From Mytilus trossulus (taxonomy: Eukaryota > Mollusca > Bivalvia > Mytilida > Mytilidae), in contig NC_086374.1 in NCBI RefSeq assembly GCF_036588685.1, positions 30,620,886 to 30,684,885 of the forward strand: a DNA stretch of 64,000 nucleotides, read 5' to 3'. The first letter of the stretch is position 1. Each line of letters opens with the position of its first letter. Below are positions 1 through 11,010 of this stretch, piece after piece. The notes beneath the pieces are model-generated. The model saw only the letters and a list, made by a program, of their open reading frames with translations, made no database searches and was not told the DNA's origin. The position numbers and the translations under genes were made by a program.

Positions 1-893
1 CAGCAATAATGTTCAGCAAAGTAAGATTTACAAATAAGTCAACATGATGGAAATGGTCAGTTGACCCCTTTAGGAGTTATTGCCCTTTATAGTCAATTTT
101 TAACCATTTTTCGTAAATCTTAGAAATCTTTTACAAAAATCTTCTCCTCTGAAACTACAGGGCCAAATACTTCCAAACTTTAACTGAATGTTCCTTGGGG
201 TATCTAGTTTGTAAATTGTATCCGAAGTTATGATCTATCAACAAACATGGTCGCCATTGCTAAAAATAGAACATAGGGGTCAAATGCAGTTTTTGGCTTA
301 TAACTCAAAAACCAAAGCATTTAGAGCAAATCTGACATTGGGTAATATTGTTTATCAGGTCAAGATCTATCTGAACCTGTTGTTGGGTTGCTGCCCCTGA
401 ATTGATAATTTTAAGGAAATTTTGCTGTTTTTGTTTATTATCTTGAATATAATTATAGATAGAAATAAACTGTAAACAGCAATAATGTTCAGCAAAGTAA
501 GATCTTCAATTAAGTCAATTTGACCAAAATTGTCAATTGACCCCTTAAGGAGTTATTGCCCTTTAAAGACTTTTTTCACAATTTGTTCATCATGTTGACT
601 TACTTTAAAAAATCTTCTCCTTTGAAACTGCTGTATCAATTTCAGCCAAACTTAGGCTAAATTTCAGAGTATCTAGTATAAATTTTATATTTTATTTCCT
701 TGTATGTCAAGAAACATAGCTACTATGGCTAAAATAGAACATAGGACAAAATGATTATTTTTTTTGGCTTTTGAAGAAAATAGGACGATCCAAAAAACAT
801 TTAAATAAATTGAAAAGCCAAAATAATCAATGATGAGAGATTTAACCAAAAGAATTAAGGTGAGCGATTCAGGCTCTTGAGAGCCTCTTGTTT
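1..893. repeat. Dispersed bivalve repeat, two tandem copies of a ~477-bp unit
   Basis: The phrase CAGCAATAATGTTCAGCAAA occurs at position 1 and again at 478, and the following text (GTCAATTGACCCCTTAAGGAG, ATTGCCCTTTA, CTTCTCCT, AACATAGGA) recurs in the same order, so two diverged copies of a unit of about 477 bp lie head to tail. The block ends near GAGAGCCTCTTGTTTATTAT, an end I recognise from dispersed molluscan repeats. The left side is cut by the window. No coding potential was seen. Confidence 0.7.
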
Positions 894-1205
894 ATTATAC
901 AGAAAATACTACAATTGGCACTGAAAGATAAATCTGATATACAATACTAAAATCTGAAGAATCAAAAGACACACTATGATTTTTTTTTAATGTTAATAGC
1001 TCTCTATATACTTCTGTGCTGGCATTAAATATATGCATGCTAATACATTAGTGAATCATTATATTCAATAAGTAAAATCTGATTTAAAAATAATGTAAAA
1101 TGTATAAAATGATTTACTAATGTTCATCACTGCAGAAATTAATTCTAGGACCAAAAGATACAGTATACAGTTCATTTTTAACAAGTCTAATTCTTTTATT
1201 TGCAG

Positions 1206-4153
1206 AAGATCAAGATCAAGGTCTTATGACAGAAGGTAAGTTATTTATATATATAGGACTCAAATCTATGGCAAATTCCTAATCTATGGTAAATAACATG
1301 TCACAAACGCCGTACAAATCACAAATCTATGGCAGGTTTTTGTTTACTCCAAATCTATGGCAGATTGAAAATTACGCAATTTTCCGTCACAATTAAATAA
1401 ATTTATGTAGCGTCAAAGCTGTCGCTAACGGGGACGGATTTGTTATACAATGCAAGACAGAAGGAAAAGAAAAAGATTGAAAAGCAAGTTTGCAAGGGAT
1501 CCTTATGATATCCATAAACAAATAATATCTGAGAATTGTGTTTGTTTCAGGCCTTGTTATCTCTTATAAATGGTGTTCCTTATGTTGCCTTTACCTATAA
1601 TTATACAAGTTGTATCTGTCATGATATTTTTTGTATCCCTTTGGTCTCTTCTATATTATTTTATTGAGGCAAAGAATGCCCTGGGTGACCCTCTATCTAA
1701 CTGTGATATACCATATACGTATTTTAAATCTAATATTAGAGAATATGTTTTTAATATATTGAAAAATAAATGGAGTAAAAAAGATGATAATTAATTGCAT
1801 GAATTTAAACCTTATTTAGGCAAACCTTTTAATGATATTATGTGCAGAAAAGATCAGTGTGTTATTACTAGATGTCGTATTGGTCATACTAGAATAACAC
1901 ACGAGTATCTTTTAATAAATGAAGATGAACCACAATGTGTTCCTTGCAACTGAAAGTATACTATTAAACATGTTTTAATTAATTGTATTGACTTTGAGGA
2001 TATTCATAAGAAGCATTTCAATGTCAATAATATGTATGATATATTCAATAATGTTCCATTAACAAATATTGTTGCATTTTTAAAAGAAATTGGAATTTAT
2101 TATAGAATATAAAAATGTTATTATATTTAAATCATTTTTAATTTTTATCATGTTATTTTACTGTTGAATTTCATTTGTATATAATCAATTTGCTTTAGTC
2201 AAGAATTTTAGTATATTGAAGGACTTTTTGTCTTATTTTAAAAATATGCTATAAATTGTAAAAATATTCGAATTAGCTCTCGCCGCGATATAGCCTTTTT
2301 GTGCTTATGCGGCGTAAAGCAACCAACAATCAATCAATCAATCATATTATTTTATATGTAACATAATGAAAAGTAAATTGTCAGCTATGTAGCAGTGACT
2401 AACTGTACCATTGTAGCAAATAGCATATTTGATTTTGTTGTTTTGCTTATCTTTGAATAAAAAGCTCCTATAGAAAATTTGCAATTCAATGAACAGGTAT
2501 ATATATACATGGTTAACCTATACCCACGAAACCCACAAAATTTGGTATTTAACGAATAATAATGAATCCACAGTATATTAGATAAAAGTCAAAGTGATCC
2601 TTTTCATCAAACTGGATATAAAAAAAATCTAATTTACTGCATTGAACTAGGATTATGTATATGTATAACTTACAATTACCAACTTATTTCTGACCTTGAG
2701 AACTTTTTATTTTTATCTAGGAGGAGGTCAAGGAGCAGAAGTTACAAAAGGTATCTATCTTGCTTTACTTATCAATACTTTATAGATTAGATTTACAAAA
2801 CATTACTTCATTTATTTATCAAATGCAGGTAAAAAAATAAGATGCATTAAAAAGTTATTTCAAATGAAAGAATGCTGCTATACATGTTTTAGCTACATAT
2901 AGTAGCTGCACTTTGCTGAATGTTAATTTAAGCATGTCATCAGTGTATATTAATGATCAAGAGTTAAGTGAATTCAATAAGGTCAAGGTCTAAAATGAAG
3001 GTCAAATACAAGACAATTTATTCTAGTCAAGCCATGAATATACATATTGTTAAATAGTTCCTTTTACAAAACTTACTGCTTCTAATTTAGAAAAAATAAT
3101 TTTTACCCCAATTTCATGGTCCAATTTACATAGAAAATGATAGTGCTATTGGGGCATCGGTGTACTTTGGACAACTTTTTTTTTCTACAGATATGTGCTT
3201 TTTGATATCACATGAAAATCTAGAATGAATCCTTATGACATCACAGTGTTTTTTTATAAAGATGATTGGTGATCTTGATCTTTGCCCTATTTTTATGATG
3301 CAGTCAAAAAAAGAAATATTTTGAATTCTTATTCTAAAGTCTTTCTACTTTTTATAGGAAGTCATACAGTAGGTCAAAGAGCAGGTCATATGACAGACAG
3401 AGAAGTAGAGACAGGTTTGTTTAGTATATTTGTTAGTTTGATAATTAACAGCTTCTGTAGATTTCAGTCAGAAATGATTTTATATTTATTTTAACATTTG
3501 TGAGGAAATTCTGTTGTCAGTTGGAAATTTTAAGATTTCTACTACTTGTTGTTTCAAATTACATGTACCGGGTAAACTATTTCAGCTGACTTGGTCTAAA
3601 AGGCCATGTAAGTTTGTGCTATCACTTGGCATCAATTGTTGTCATCTGAGATCATCATAATTTTTTTTTTAAATCTTTGAAACTACCATGCAAAATGTTA
3701 CCAAACTTCATCTAAATGTGTCTTAATTGTATCATGAGATTTGATCCATTTAGACAAGGCTGCTACTACTAAAAATAGAAAATCTGGGTAATTTTTTAAA
3801 AATTAAATTATACAAAACCAGACAAATTAGAAAAATGTAAGTTCTATAAGACCGTTGATTTTCCCTTTTGAATGGTTTTCATTTGTGATTTTTGGGCCCT
3901 TTATAGCTTGTTGTACGGTGTGAGCAAAGGCTCAGTGTTGAAGGCCGTACCTTGACCTATAATTGTTTATTTTCATAAATTGTTATTTTGATGGAGAGAT
4001 GTCTCATTGGCACTCATACCACATCTTCCTATACCTATCTACACAGTAATATGTCCAGATTTACTGTAGTCTTTATTGATGATTGTATTCTTTTTTTACA
4101 GATCACGTTCATACAGTCGATCACCATCACCAAGGGAGAATGGAGCACCATAA
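1206..4153 (+). CDS. SR-type splicing factor, C-terminal RS domain (3' exons only)
   Basis: Four exons are visible: 1206-1235, 2721-2750, 3358-3414 and 4102-4153, with the stop TAA at 4151-4153. All have AG acceptors and GT donors, and all three visible introns are phase 2, each splitting an AGR arginine codon. The joined product is an arginine/serine-rich tail (RSRSRSYDR, RRSRSRSYKR, SYSRSKSRSYDR, then SRSYSRSPSPRENGAP) with no other domain. RS tails of this kind belong to SR splicing factors, where serine phosphorylation controls nuclear speckle location and spliceosome contacts. The RNA-recognition part must lie upstream of the window, so the exact family member cannot be named. The 30-bp microexons are symmetrical and could be skipped without a frameshift. 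Likely poly(A) signals AATAAA are at 4354 and 4385. A LINE fragment and a bivalve short repeat lie in its introns. Confidence 0.8.
1620..2340 (+). mobile_element. Degenerate non-LTR retrotransposon 3' end in SR gene intron
   Basis: Forward translation gives a run typical of LINE C-termini: CRIGHTRITHEYLL, then CVPCN, KHVLINC, i.e. a zinc-binding-like CX2C...HX4C cluster after the reverse transcriptase. The frame is broken by a TAA at about 1792 and a TGA at about 1951, so the fragment is dead. After the frame ends near 2110 an AT-rich 3' UTR runs to a tail reading GCAACCAACAATCAATCAAT near 2319-2343, the repeat tail shared by several LINE ends in this window. The 5' boundary is uncertain. Confidence 0.75.
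2515..2580. repeat. Partial copy of the ACTGTGGATTCATTATT inverted-repeat MITE
   Basis: AATAATGAATCCACAGTATA preceded by ACCCACGAAACCCAC matches one end of the inverted-repeat element seen whole at 10368-10575. Only one end is recognisable here, so this is a truncated copy. Another lone end (AATGAACCCACAGTAT) lies near 28783-28798. Confidence 0.55.
3105..3180. repeat. Fragment of the TATGCCCCACC dispersed repeat family
   Basis: CAATTTCATGGTCCAATTTA, GAAAATGATAGTGCTATTGG and CTTTGGACAAC match, in order, parts of the longer copy at 57160-57480 (CACGGTCCATTGAACACGG, AAAATGATAGTGCGAGTGG, TTTGGACACA). It lies in the intron before the third visible exon of the SR gene. Confidence 0.5.
3870..4045 (-). 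repeat. Bivalve short interspersed repeat (GCCAATGAGACA family), reverse orientation
   Basis: Reading the minus strand gives GTGCCAATGAGACATCTC and, further on, GCCTTCAACACTGAGCCTTT and CACACCGTACAACAAGCTAT. These are the landmarks of the family copy at 59645-59785. The insertion ends about 60 bp before the 3' splice site of the last SR exon. Confidence 0.7.
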
Positions 4154-4663
4154 ATATTGAATGGACATTATAATCATCTTGGATACATGACATTTCATTG
4201 TAATATAAGAGAAGAACAAGTTCAAAGTGTATAAAATAAGAACATAGACAAGAAGCCAAAATTTGTTTATATTTTATGTTTTACATGTTTTATGTTAGGT
4301 TTTATCAAGGAAAGAATATCTTTGGACAAGTTTTACATAAACAGCTTATTGAGAATAAAATTTTGATATTAGTAAAACATTGACAATAAAGCTGTACAGT
4401 TAAAGGACTCACTAGTTAATGTTTGATGTTGACGAAATTCTATGGCTGCCCACAATAAAGTGAGGAGATGTGATTGCCAATCAGACAACTATCAAACTAA
4501 GTATAAATTGAGCAGATTTTACAAAACTATATTTCACTGTATGTTATTCAACAACTGAGCAAAACCCAAACAGTAAAGACAGCTTTAGGGATGTACTGAG
4601 GTAAAATTAAAAAAAAATCTAGAAATTAAGATTGATATTGTAAGTTGGAAAAGCATTAGTTAA

Positions 4664-5395
4664 GGTTTATGTACCCTTCTGTAGCCATTTTTGTACGAAT
4701 TTTTCAAACCTCAAATGTATCAAAACTACAGATATAATGAATAATAGAGATAAGCCATTTGGTACATATTCCAAGGGGGAACTTGTTGCAAAGCATTATT
4801 TTTTACTGTGTCATTGCATTTGATAGAAAAAGAGGACTTTGTGGCAAATAAATCAAGATTTTTATAGAAAATCCACAGCCTTTAATACAGAGATTTTTGT
4901 TATAAAATTTGAAACAGAAATTACTCACTTGATTTTCTATGATGTGCTAATGTTTATTTTTTACAAAAAGTTCTAAGCAACCTGTAAATTCCAAAACACC
5001 TCGTCACTAAAGTCGAGCGCACCCTAAAAGGTGTACTTGATTTTGGCCATATTTATATTTGTTTTAACCAATAACTACATTTATAAACTTATTTTAAGGA
5101 AATCAATGCTAGCACTGCATGCAGTAATCCTATATCTATCAGTCATCAAATTGCCAAATATGAGAGTACAAGGATAAAGGCTGTGGATTTTCTATAAAAA
5201 TCTTGATTTATTTGACACAAAGTCCTCTTTTTCTATTAAATGCAATGGAACAGTAAAAAATAATGCTTTGCATCAAGTTTCCCCTTGGAATATGTACAAA
5301 ATGGCCTATATCTATTATTCATTATATCTGTAGTTTTGGTACAATTGAAGTTTGAAAAGTTCGTACAAAAATGGCCACAGAAGGGTACATAAACC
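4664..5395. mobile_element. TTAA-flanked foldback element with ~230-bp terminal inverted repeats
   Basis: GGTTTATGTACCCTTCTGT starts just after TTAA at 4660-4663, and its inverse complement (ACAGAAGGGTACATAAACC) ends just before TTAA at 5396-5399. The arms stay alignable for about 230 bp each (4664-4890 and 5175-5395; for example TTTCTATAAAAATCTTGATT matches its inverse). The spacer is about 285 bp with no open frame of note. TTAA target duplication is typical of piggyBac-type insertion, but the tip does not begin with the usual CCC, so the superfamily is inferred only. Confidence 0.75.
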
Positions 5396-7974
5396 TTAAG
5401 AAACAAAATAAGCTAAAAATATTAATAGGTTAAGAAGCCCCTTTTCAGGATATTTGTTAAAAATAAAAATGACAGGAGAAAAGACTGATTCAGACTTATA
5501 CTTATATTTGCATTGGTTTTATTTCGGTCTCAAATTAAAAGAAAAGAAATCTGGAATCCGCTTAATTTGATAATTGACCTTTTTTTAAGTACGTACATGT
5601 ATTGAAGCCTTATTGGGGAAAAATGGGTGTTACAGGGCAAAATATTTTACCCTGTATCATTGGAAAATAACCAAAGAGCACCCACATGATAAAAATAAGA
5701 AACTAACAACCTGATTTATGACTTAGTAAAATAAAAACAAATATTACAGACGGCAACCTTGGCCAACCACTGAATAACAGGCTCTTAACTTTTGGACAGA
5801 CACATGTGTAATTTGGCAGGGTTAAACATGTTTGGACAATCGGCCATCCCTAACATGTGACAATGGTGTAACAGCATAACATATGAACAAACTGTAAATT
5901 CAGTTGGAAATTGCTAGACTTGTAAGATGAGCTGGTCACAGAAAACAACTAACATACAGATAATAGGCACAACATACCTACAGGGTACAGAAGACTTCTC
6001 GCAGCTACTCAAATCTAGTCAACTAATTATTAAATGATGTTTCAAAAGTATTAATCAGTACTCATCCAACAGGTGTACTGTATAAAAGACGTAATAAACA
6101 GTCTGGGAACAGCATGACCGATTGCAGTGAAGCCACAGGAATTAATATAAGCACTCAATATGAACAGGATTTAGGACTGTTGGTGTATTGCAATACATTA
6201 ACATATTTAGCTGTTTTAATTTATCAAAAACAAAATCAATATTAGAACCATAAAAAAATATCTTTAAACCAGAGATAAATTGAGATGTTGTCGTGACAAT
6301 TTGGTTCTTTAAGCATTGGATCAATTTCATATGCTGTATTGAATGATTATGTCAGGATGTCTGTTTATCAGGGTTTTGTCTTTATTTGACCTTTTACACC
6401 ACTTTAATGATAGGTCAAAATAGAATTTTCATACCAAAATTATTTTTGATGTTCACAAAGATTGTATTATGTACATGTCTCTCTGATAAGAGTTTATCTT
6501 TATTTTGTTTCATATCTTTCCCAGAAACAACAAGCAGGTCAACTTTAATGGATGCATAGAATTATAGTACTGTGTACATGTCTCTCTGATCTTGACCTCA
6601 TTTTCAATTTTAAATGTATGTTAAACTTTAAGTAAATTTGCATTTCAACACAAGATTTTATCATCAATAGATCAGCTGGTGAGAAATTTTAGTCTTTCTC
6701 AAAAAGAAAGACTCAACATTTATTTGCTTTCATGCTGGTGCGTTGTCCAGGCAGCATCTGTTTGGCATTTCATCTATTTTATTGCGAACCCTATGATAGT
6801 TTTCCATAGATTCACCTGCAAGTTACCTGTCGATTTTAACTTTTGTAAGTTCTATTGTCCCATCTAACAAATACAAAACCTTTTGTTCTCTGTTTAGTAT
6901 ATTCAATGGGACCTTTAAATTTCTTGCAAGAGAAATCTATCGCTAACTGATTAATTTACCTGAACAAAAAATTGAACTGTCAACGATGGAAATATATGTA
7001 CAAATAAGGAATTATAAAACTGCATGTGATGTTGTATTTATTCAATCAATAACACATTTTCAATTTGTTTGAAATACACACTGATCATGCTGATTTAAAA
7101 ATTAAAAGTTGATTTCTGATCAAATTTCAACATTTTATCTATTAAAATTTGCTTTTTTTAGTGTTCACAAATAAAAACTTTAAATGATAATGTTTAAATA
7201 ACGGTCTTTATAACGATGTATTCTTTATAACTGAACAACCACAAAGGAACAAACTTTTTATAATTAATTCAGTGCTTATATTGAACAGATTGAAAACATA
7301 TTATTGATATTGAATAAAAACTGTATCACATGCAGTTTATGTGAGTTTATACATGTATTTCAATCAACATAGAAGATATTTTTTTGGTCAGGCAAATTAA
7401 TCAATGATTTCTCCTAGAAGAAATGTAAAGGTCCAAGTGAATAAACTACATAGAGAACAATAGCTATTGTATTGATTCAATGGGACAGGTAAACTTACAG
7501 AAGTTTAAATACCTTGATCAAGAGCAGACGACTGTGTAGTAAACTTTCATTTGGTTCCCAATAACTCTCACAAGGTACTCTTAGTGAGTCGAGTGCAGTT
7601 CTAACCTTTTGAATGCCCTAAATGATAGTAATGATACCTGAACTTATGATTATAGATGCCTTCCATGAGCAGATGTGTTGCAAATAAGTTTGGAATGTCT
7701 GTCTGCAATATCAAGATCACAAAACTTAATTCATCTTAGCATGATCCCCTTTTGCCAACATACAAAGTTAAGTCTTACAGAACTTTTTGAAGCCTGGGAG
7801 TTTATATATGATGCTTGAACTCTTGTTACCCACCCTTAAAAATGTTTGTTGTGAATACAATTGAAAAGTGTTTTTGCAAGGTCATATTAATACTTTGTAC
7901 ATTACAAGGAATAGAAGGGACATGGTTTATAAACTTGTGATTTTAGCTGGCAATACCATAAAGTGTTTTATCCC
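5396..7974. other. AT-rich intergenic DNA with one dispersed repeat, no gene seen
   Basis: About 2.6 kb between the SR gene and the next repeat. Around 5690-5990 lies a known-looking bivalve repeat (ACCACTGAATAACAGGCTCT, AATTTGGCAGGGTTAAACAT, GACAATGGTGTAACAGCATA). Elsewhere only short chance frames with no recognisable domain are present, and no conserved exon with splice sites was found on either strand. Confidence 0.5.
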
Positions 7975-8720
7975 TTTTAGCTCACTTGGTCAAAATTATG
8001 GGCTGTCATGTCTTTTGTCATCCAACGGCAACTGAAATAAATGGGGAATGTGTTGATGGGAATCAGACCATGCCTCGCTTGCATATAAACATATAAAGGG
8101 ACATAACTCAAGAATTGTATAAGTGACGCTACCCAAGTTTGTACTAATTCTAAGATTTGATGTATAAATAAGCTTTGTGTATAAGTTTCACAGCAATGTG
8201 TAAGAAAACAGAAACAGAAAATTCACCTTTATTTCCACTTGTTAAAAGGCATAACTGTTGAACAGTGAAAAAAGCAACGGCACCAAAATTCAAAACTTGA
8301 TCTGTGTTTAGTGGTAACAAGTACATGTATTGTGTAAAAGAATAATAACATTTAGTTCAGACAAACTTAAGTAAGACAGGAACATTTTTATATATACATA
8401 TATATACTGTTCCAAGAGTAAGAAAACAGAAACGAAAAATTAAGCAATTTTTACACTTGTAAATGGTTAAACAAATTCAAACTTGATCTGTGTTTTGGGG
8501 GAATAAGCTTTGATTAAAAGTTTTATAACATTTGGTTGAGGCAAAAACAAGTTGGAGAACGGAAACCAATTTCAGGATGTACTGGAGAACAGACTGACAA
8601 TGGTACAACTTTAAAAACTCTTCTGGATGCACTGGGTCAATTGAAACCAAACTTGGTTAAAATGTTAAAGCTAAAAATTATTTTTAGTGTAACAGCAACC
8701 AACAACTAGTCTCTATATAA
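7975..8720. repeat. Dispersed repeat (AGCTCACTTGGTC family)
   Basis: Starts with TTTTAGCTCACTTGGTCAAA and contains GGGACATAACTCAAGAATTG and repeated modules of the form AAACTTGATCTGTGTTT (twice) and AAGAAAACAGAAAC(A/G)(A)GAAA (twice). It is a degenerate internally repeated unit of the kind common in bivalve intergenic DNA. It is non-coding. Confidence 0.5.
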
Positions 8721-10367
8721 GAGCATGAGTCACTCAATTAGGTCTATGCACAATCATAACAATGGACTCTCTCCGACATTGTAGACTTGAATGTAATCTG
8801 TTTTTTTTATGTTGTATTGCTGATCACAACATGATAGTAAGGCAATGCAGTCCTTAAACAATTTAACTGATGTCATTACAGAATCTTCTGTTTAAAAGAA
8901 TAAACACACACTTGTGTAGTACAAAACTTTTAATGATATATCTTGTTATTTCATATCCTAAAATAAATTTTTAAAATATTCATAAAAATGCAATTCATAA
9001 ATTGTTTGATGCCCTGAATAATGAATTGATAAAAATACCATTATGAATTTACAGCAATATAAAAATCTTACCATAAAATTGTGGTTAAAATATACTTATT
9101 AAAATTACAATTTATTTTTTCTAAAATTTATTCCTTCATTTTTGAAATAAAAGTTTTTTTCTAAAATTTATTCCTTCATTTTTGAAATAAAAGTTTTTTT
9201 CTTACAATTCATATTTTCATTTAAAAAGTGTTTATGTCATAAAAAATAATAATATTGTTTAAATAACAACCTTTTATTAATTCCCTCAAACATAGTATTT
9301 CTTACTAATTTTCTCTACCATTTTTCTACAAATCTTAGATGAGCTCGAACAGTTGACAACTGAAATTATTATACAATTTCAAATACATTTCAAATATATT
9401 TCAAAGTTTAACCAGATGTGGATGTGGATCCACGATTTTGAAAAAGGGGGATCCAAGCTCCATAAGGACACCACCCCGCCCCCCATAACCCCATAATCTG
9501 CCCATGGGAACAACATGAATGTCCCTTTCTGTTCACTTCATCAAGAATTATTGACTGATAACATAACTTTATGAAACTCGATTTGAAAAGGTAAAATATC
9601 TTGATGGGTAAGCTCATATCTATCTGTGCAAAAACTATGTGTAAAGTGCCCATTTGAAGATTAATTATGTAAATTACCAATTTACCAATTTAGACATGCT
9701 TATGACTTCCAAGTGACATCACAAATGAAATTTTTGTACTAAAATCTCCAAGTAATATAATTTGTATTCATTATCAAAGAAAAAGAGAAAGGTGTAAAAA
9801 CTATAATCTTTGACATTTGATCGTGAGGTTTAAAAAATGTCTGTCGTGCTTTTCTAAAATCCTTTAATTACATGCATAACCAATAGTATACAAAACTTAT
9901 AAAATATATTTGTCTACTACATTTGAATAAAGAACATGTTTTCTTTTAATTAAATCCTTCTAGTATTGTTATTTAAATTCATCATTTTAATTCACATAAT
10001 TATAACACTAAAAAATAATTGGGAATGTTTTATGCCTACCCGGTAATTCTTTTTTACAAACTTATACTATAAGGTACATGTATCTCTCCTATTTTAAGTT
10101 TAATTAGACAATGAATTCCCTGAGTATATAAAAGAGAAAACAATGCACAGAGGAGGACTGTAAAAATCAAATATACCCTAAACTTATATGAGGTACTAAA
10201 AATTTATATAAAATAGAAACTTGTACTCATTATTGATGATACATTTGCTGTTAGGGGACTAAGAGGATTAGGAATTTTATAGAAATGTATTACCACTATG
10301 GTAAGGTTCAAGAAATACCCTGGTCATTTGTAGAAAGGGAAGAGTTCATTCTTTAACTTGAATTGCC
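8721..10367. other. AT-rich intergenic DNA
   Basis: No gene seen. It contains a perfect two-copy 40-bp tandem repeat at 9121-9200 (unit starting CTAAAATTTATTCCTTC) and, near 9410-9520, a GGATCC-containing stretch similar to the GGATCCGCC repeat family at 17.2, 23.0 and 62.7 kb. Confidence 0.5.
9121..9200. repeat. Two-copy 40-bp tandem repeat
   Basis: CTAAAATTTATTCCTTC begins at 9121 and again at 9161, and the two 40-bp copies are identical. Confidence 0.9.
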
Positions 10368-10575
10368 ATACTGTGGATTCATAATTATTTGTTGGATACT
10401 AATTTTCCTGGTATCGTGGGTACAGGTGAACCACGAATTCGAATCTTAAACGAACAGTATATTTTTAATAGGCTTTTTATACATTCGCTACCACGATACC
10501 AAATATTCTCAAATTTGCAAGTGTTGAGCAATCAATGACAATTGATACCCACGAAAATAAATAAATCCACAGTAT
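10368..10575. mobile_element. Foldback MITE, TIR ATACTGTGGATT
   Basis: The left end ATACTGTGGATTCATAATTA is mirrored by the right end AATAAATAAATCCACAGTAT, and inside ACCAGGAAAATTAGTATCC-like and TACCCACGAAAAT segments continue the inverted pairing. At 208 bp it cannot code for a transposase, so it is a non-autonomous element. The arms end in TA. Related ends occur at about 2580 and about 28.79 kb. Confidence 0.75.
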
Positions 10576-10618
10576 GACCTTTAAACTTAACTTAACAACA
10601 GCAAACCATGCACCATTG

Positions 10619-10754
10619 TAGTTCAAATATGTATGATGTCTTGAATGGCTATTCTTCTTTTATTTTGCAGAGACTTTTCTATGTAGGAAGGCGTCGAAAG
10701 TGTCACAGCAAAAAACTAAAAAAAACTTTCAAGACCTCATAATTATTTGGACTA
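10619..10754. mobile_element. Possible LINE-free copy of the element that hosts the 23.3-26.3 kb LINE
   Basis: The right end TCATAATTATTTGGACTA and the inner GTAGGAAGGCGTC match the right end of the inverted-repeat element at 26216-26276. The left side TAGTTCAAATATGTATGATG resembles its left end TAGTCCAAATAATTATGATG, followed in both by GTCT and later GGCTATT. No target duplication is visible here, so the boundaries are tentative. Confidence 0.45.
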
Positions 10755-11010
10755 GCTAGCATCAATGCAGACCAAGTTGAAACAATTTTTCAATAACCAA
10801 AATTTGGTAAATTTAGAAATTAAGTAGAATAATGCAGATGCCCCTAGGTGACCAGGGGTAACAGGATTAAAAAAAAATTCAAAAGAAGAAAAATTGCAAA
10901 TGAACACTAGTAATAAGTTACTTTTTTCACAATCCCCCTCTGAACCAGTAAGCCAGTACATAGATAAAATGTTACATACAAAAGGCCCTTAAAAATAAAA
11001 TGTTTTGACT

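Noticed and set aside
3988..4259. Frames on both strands around the last SR exon
   Set aside because: They run over the short interspersed repeat and the exon in wrong frames.
9408..9680. 90-codon minus-strand frame with a Gly/Trp-rich end
   Set aside because: It overlaps a GGATCC-type repeat and shows no domain or splice support.
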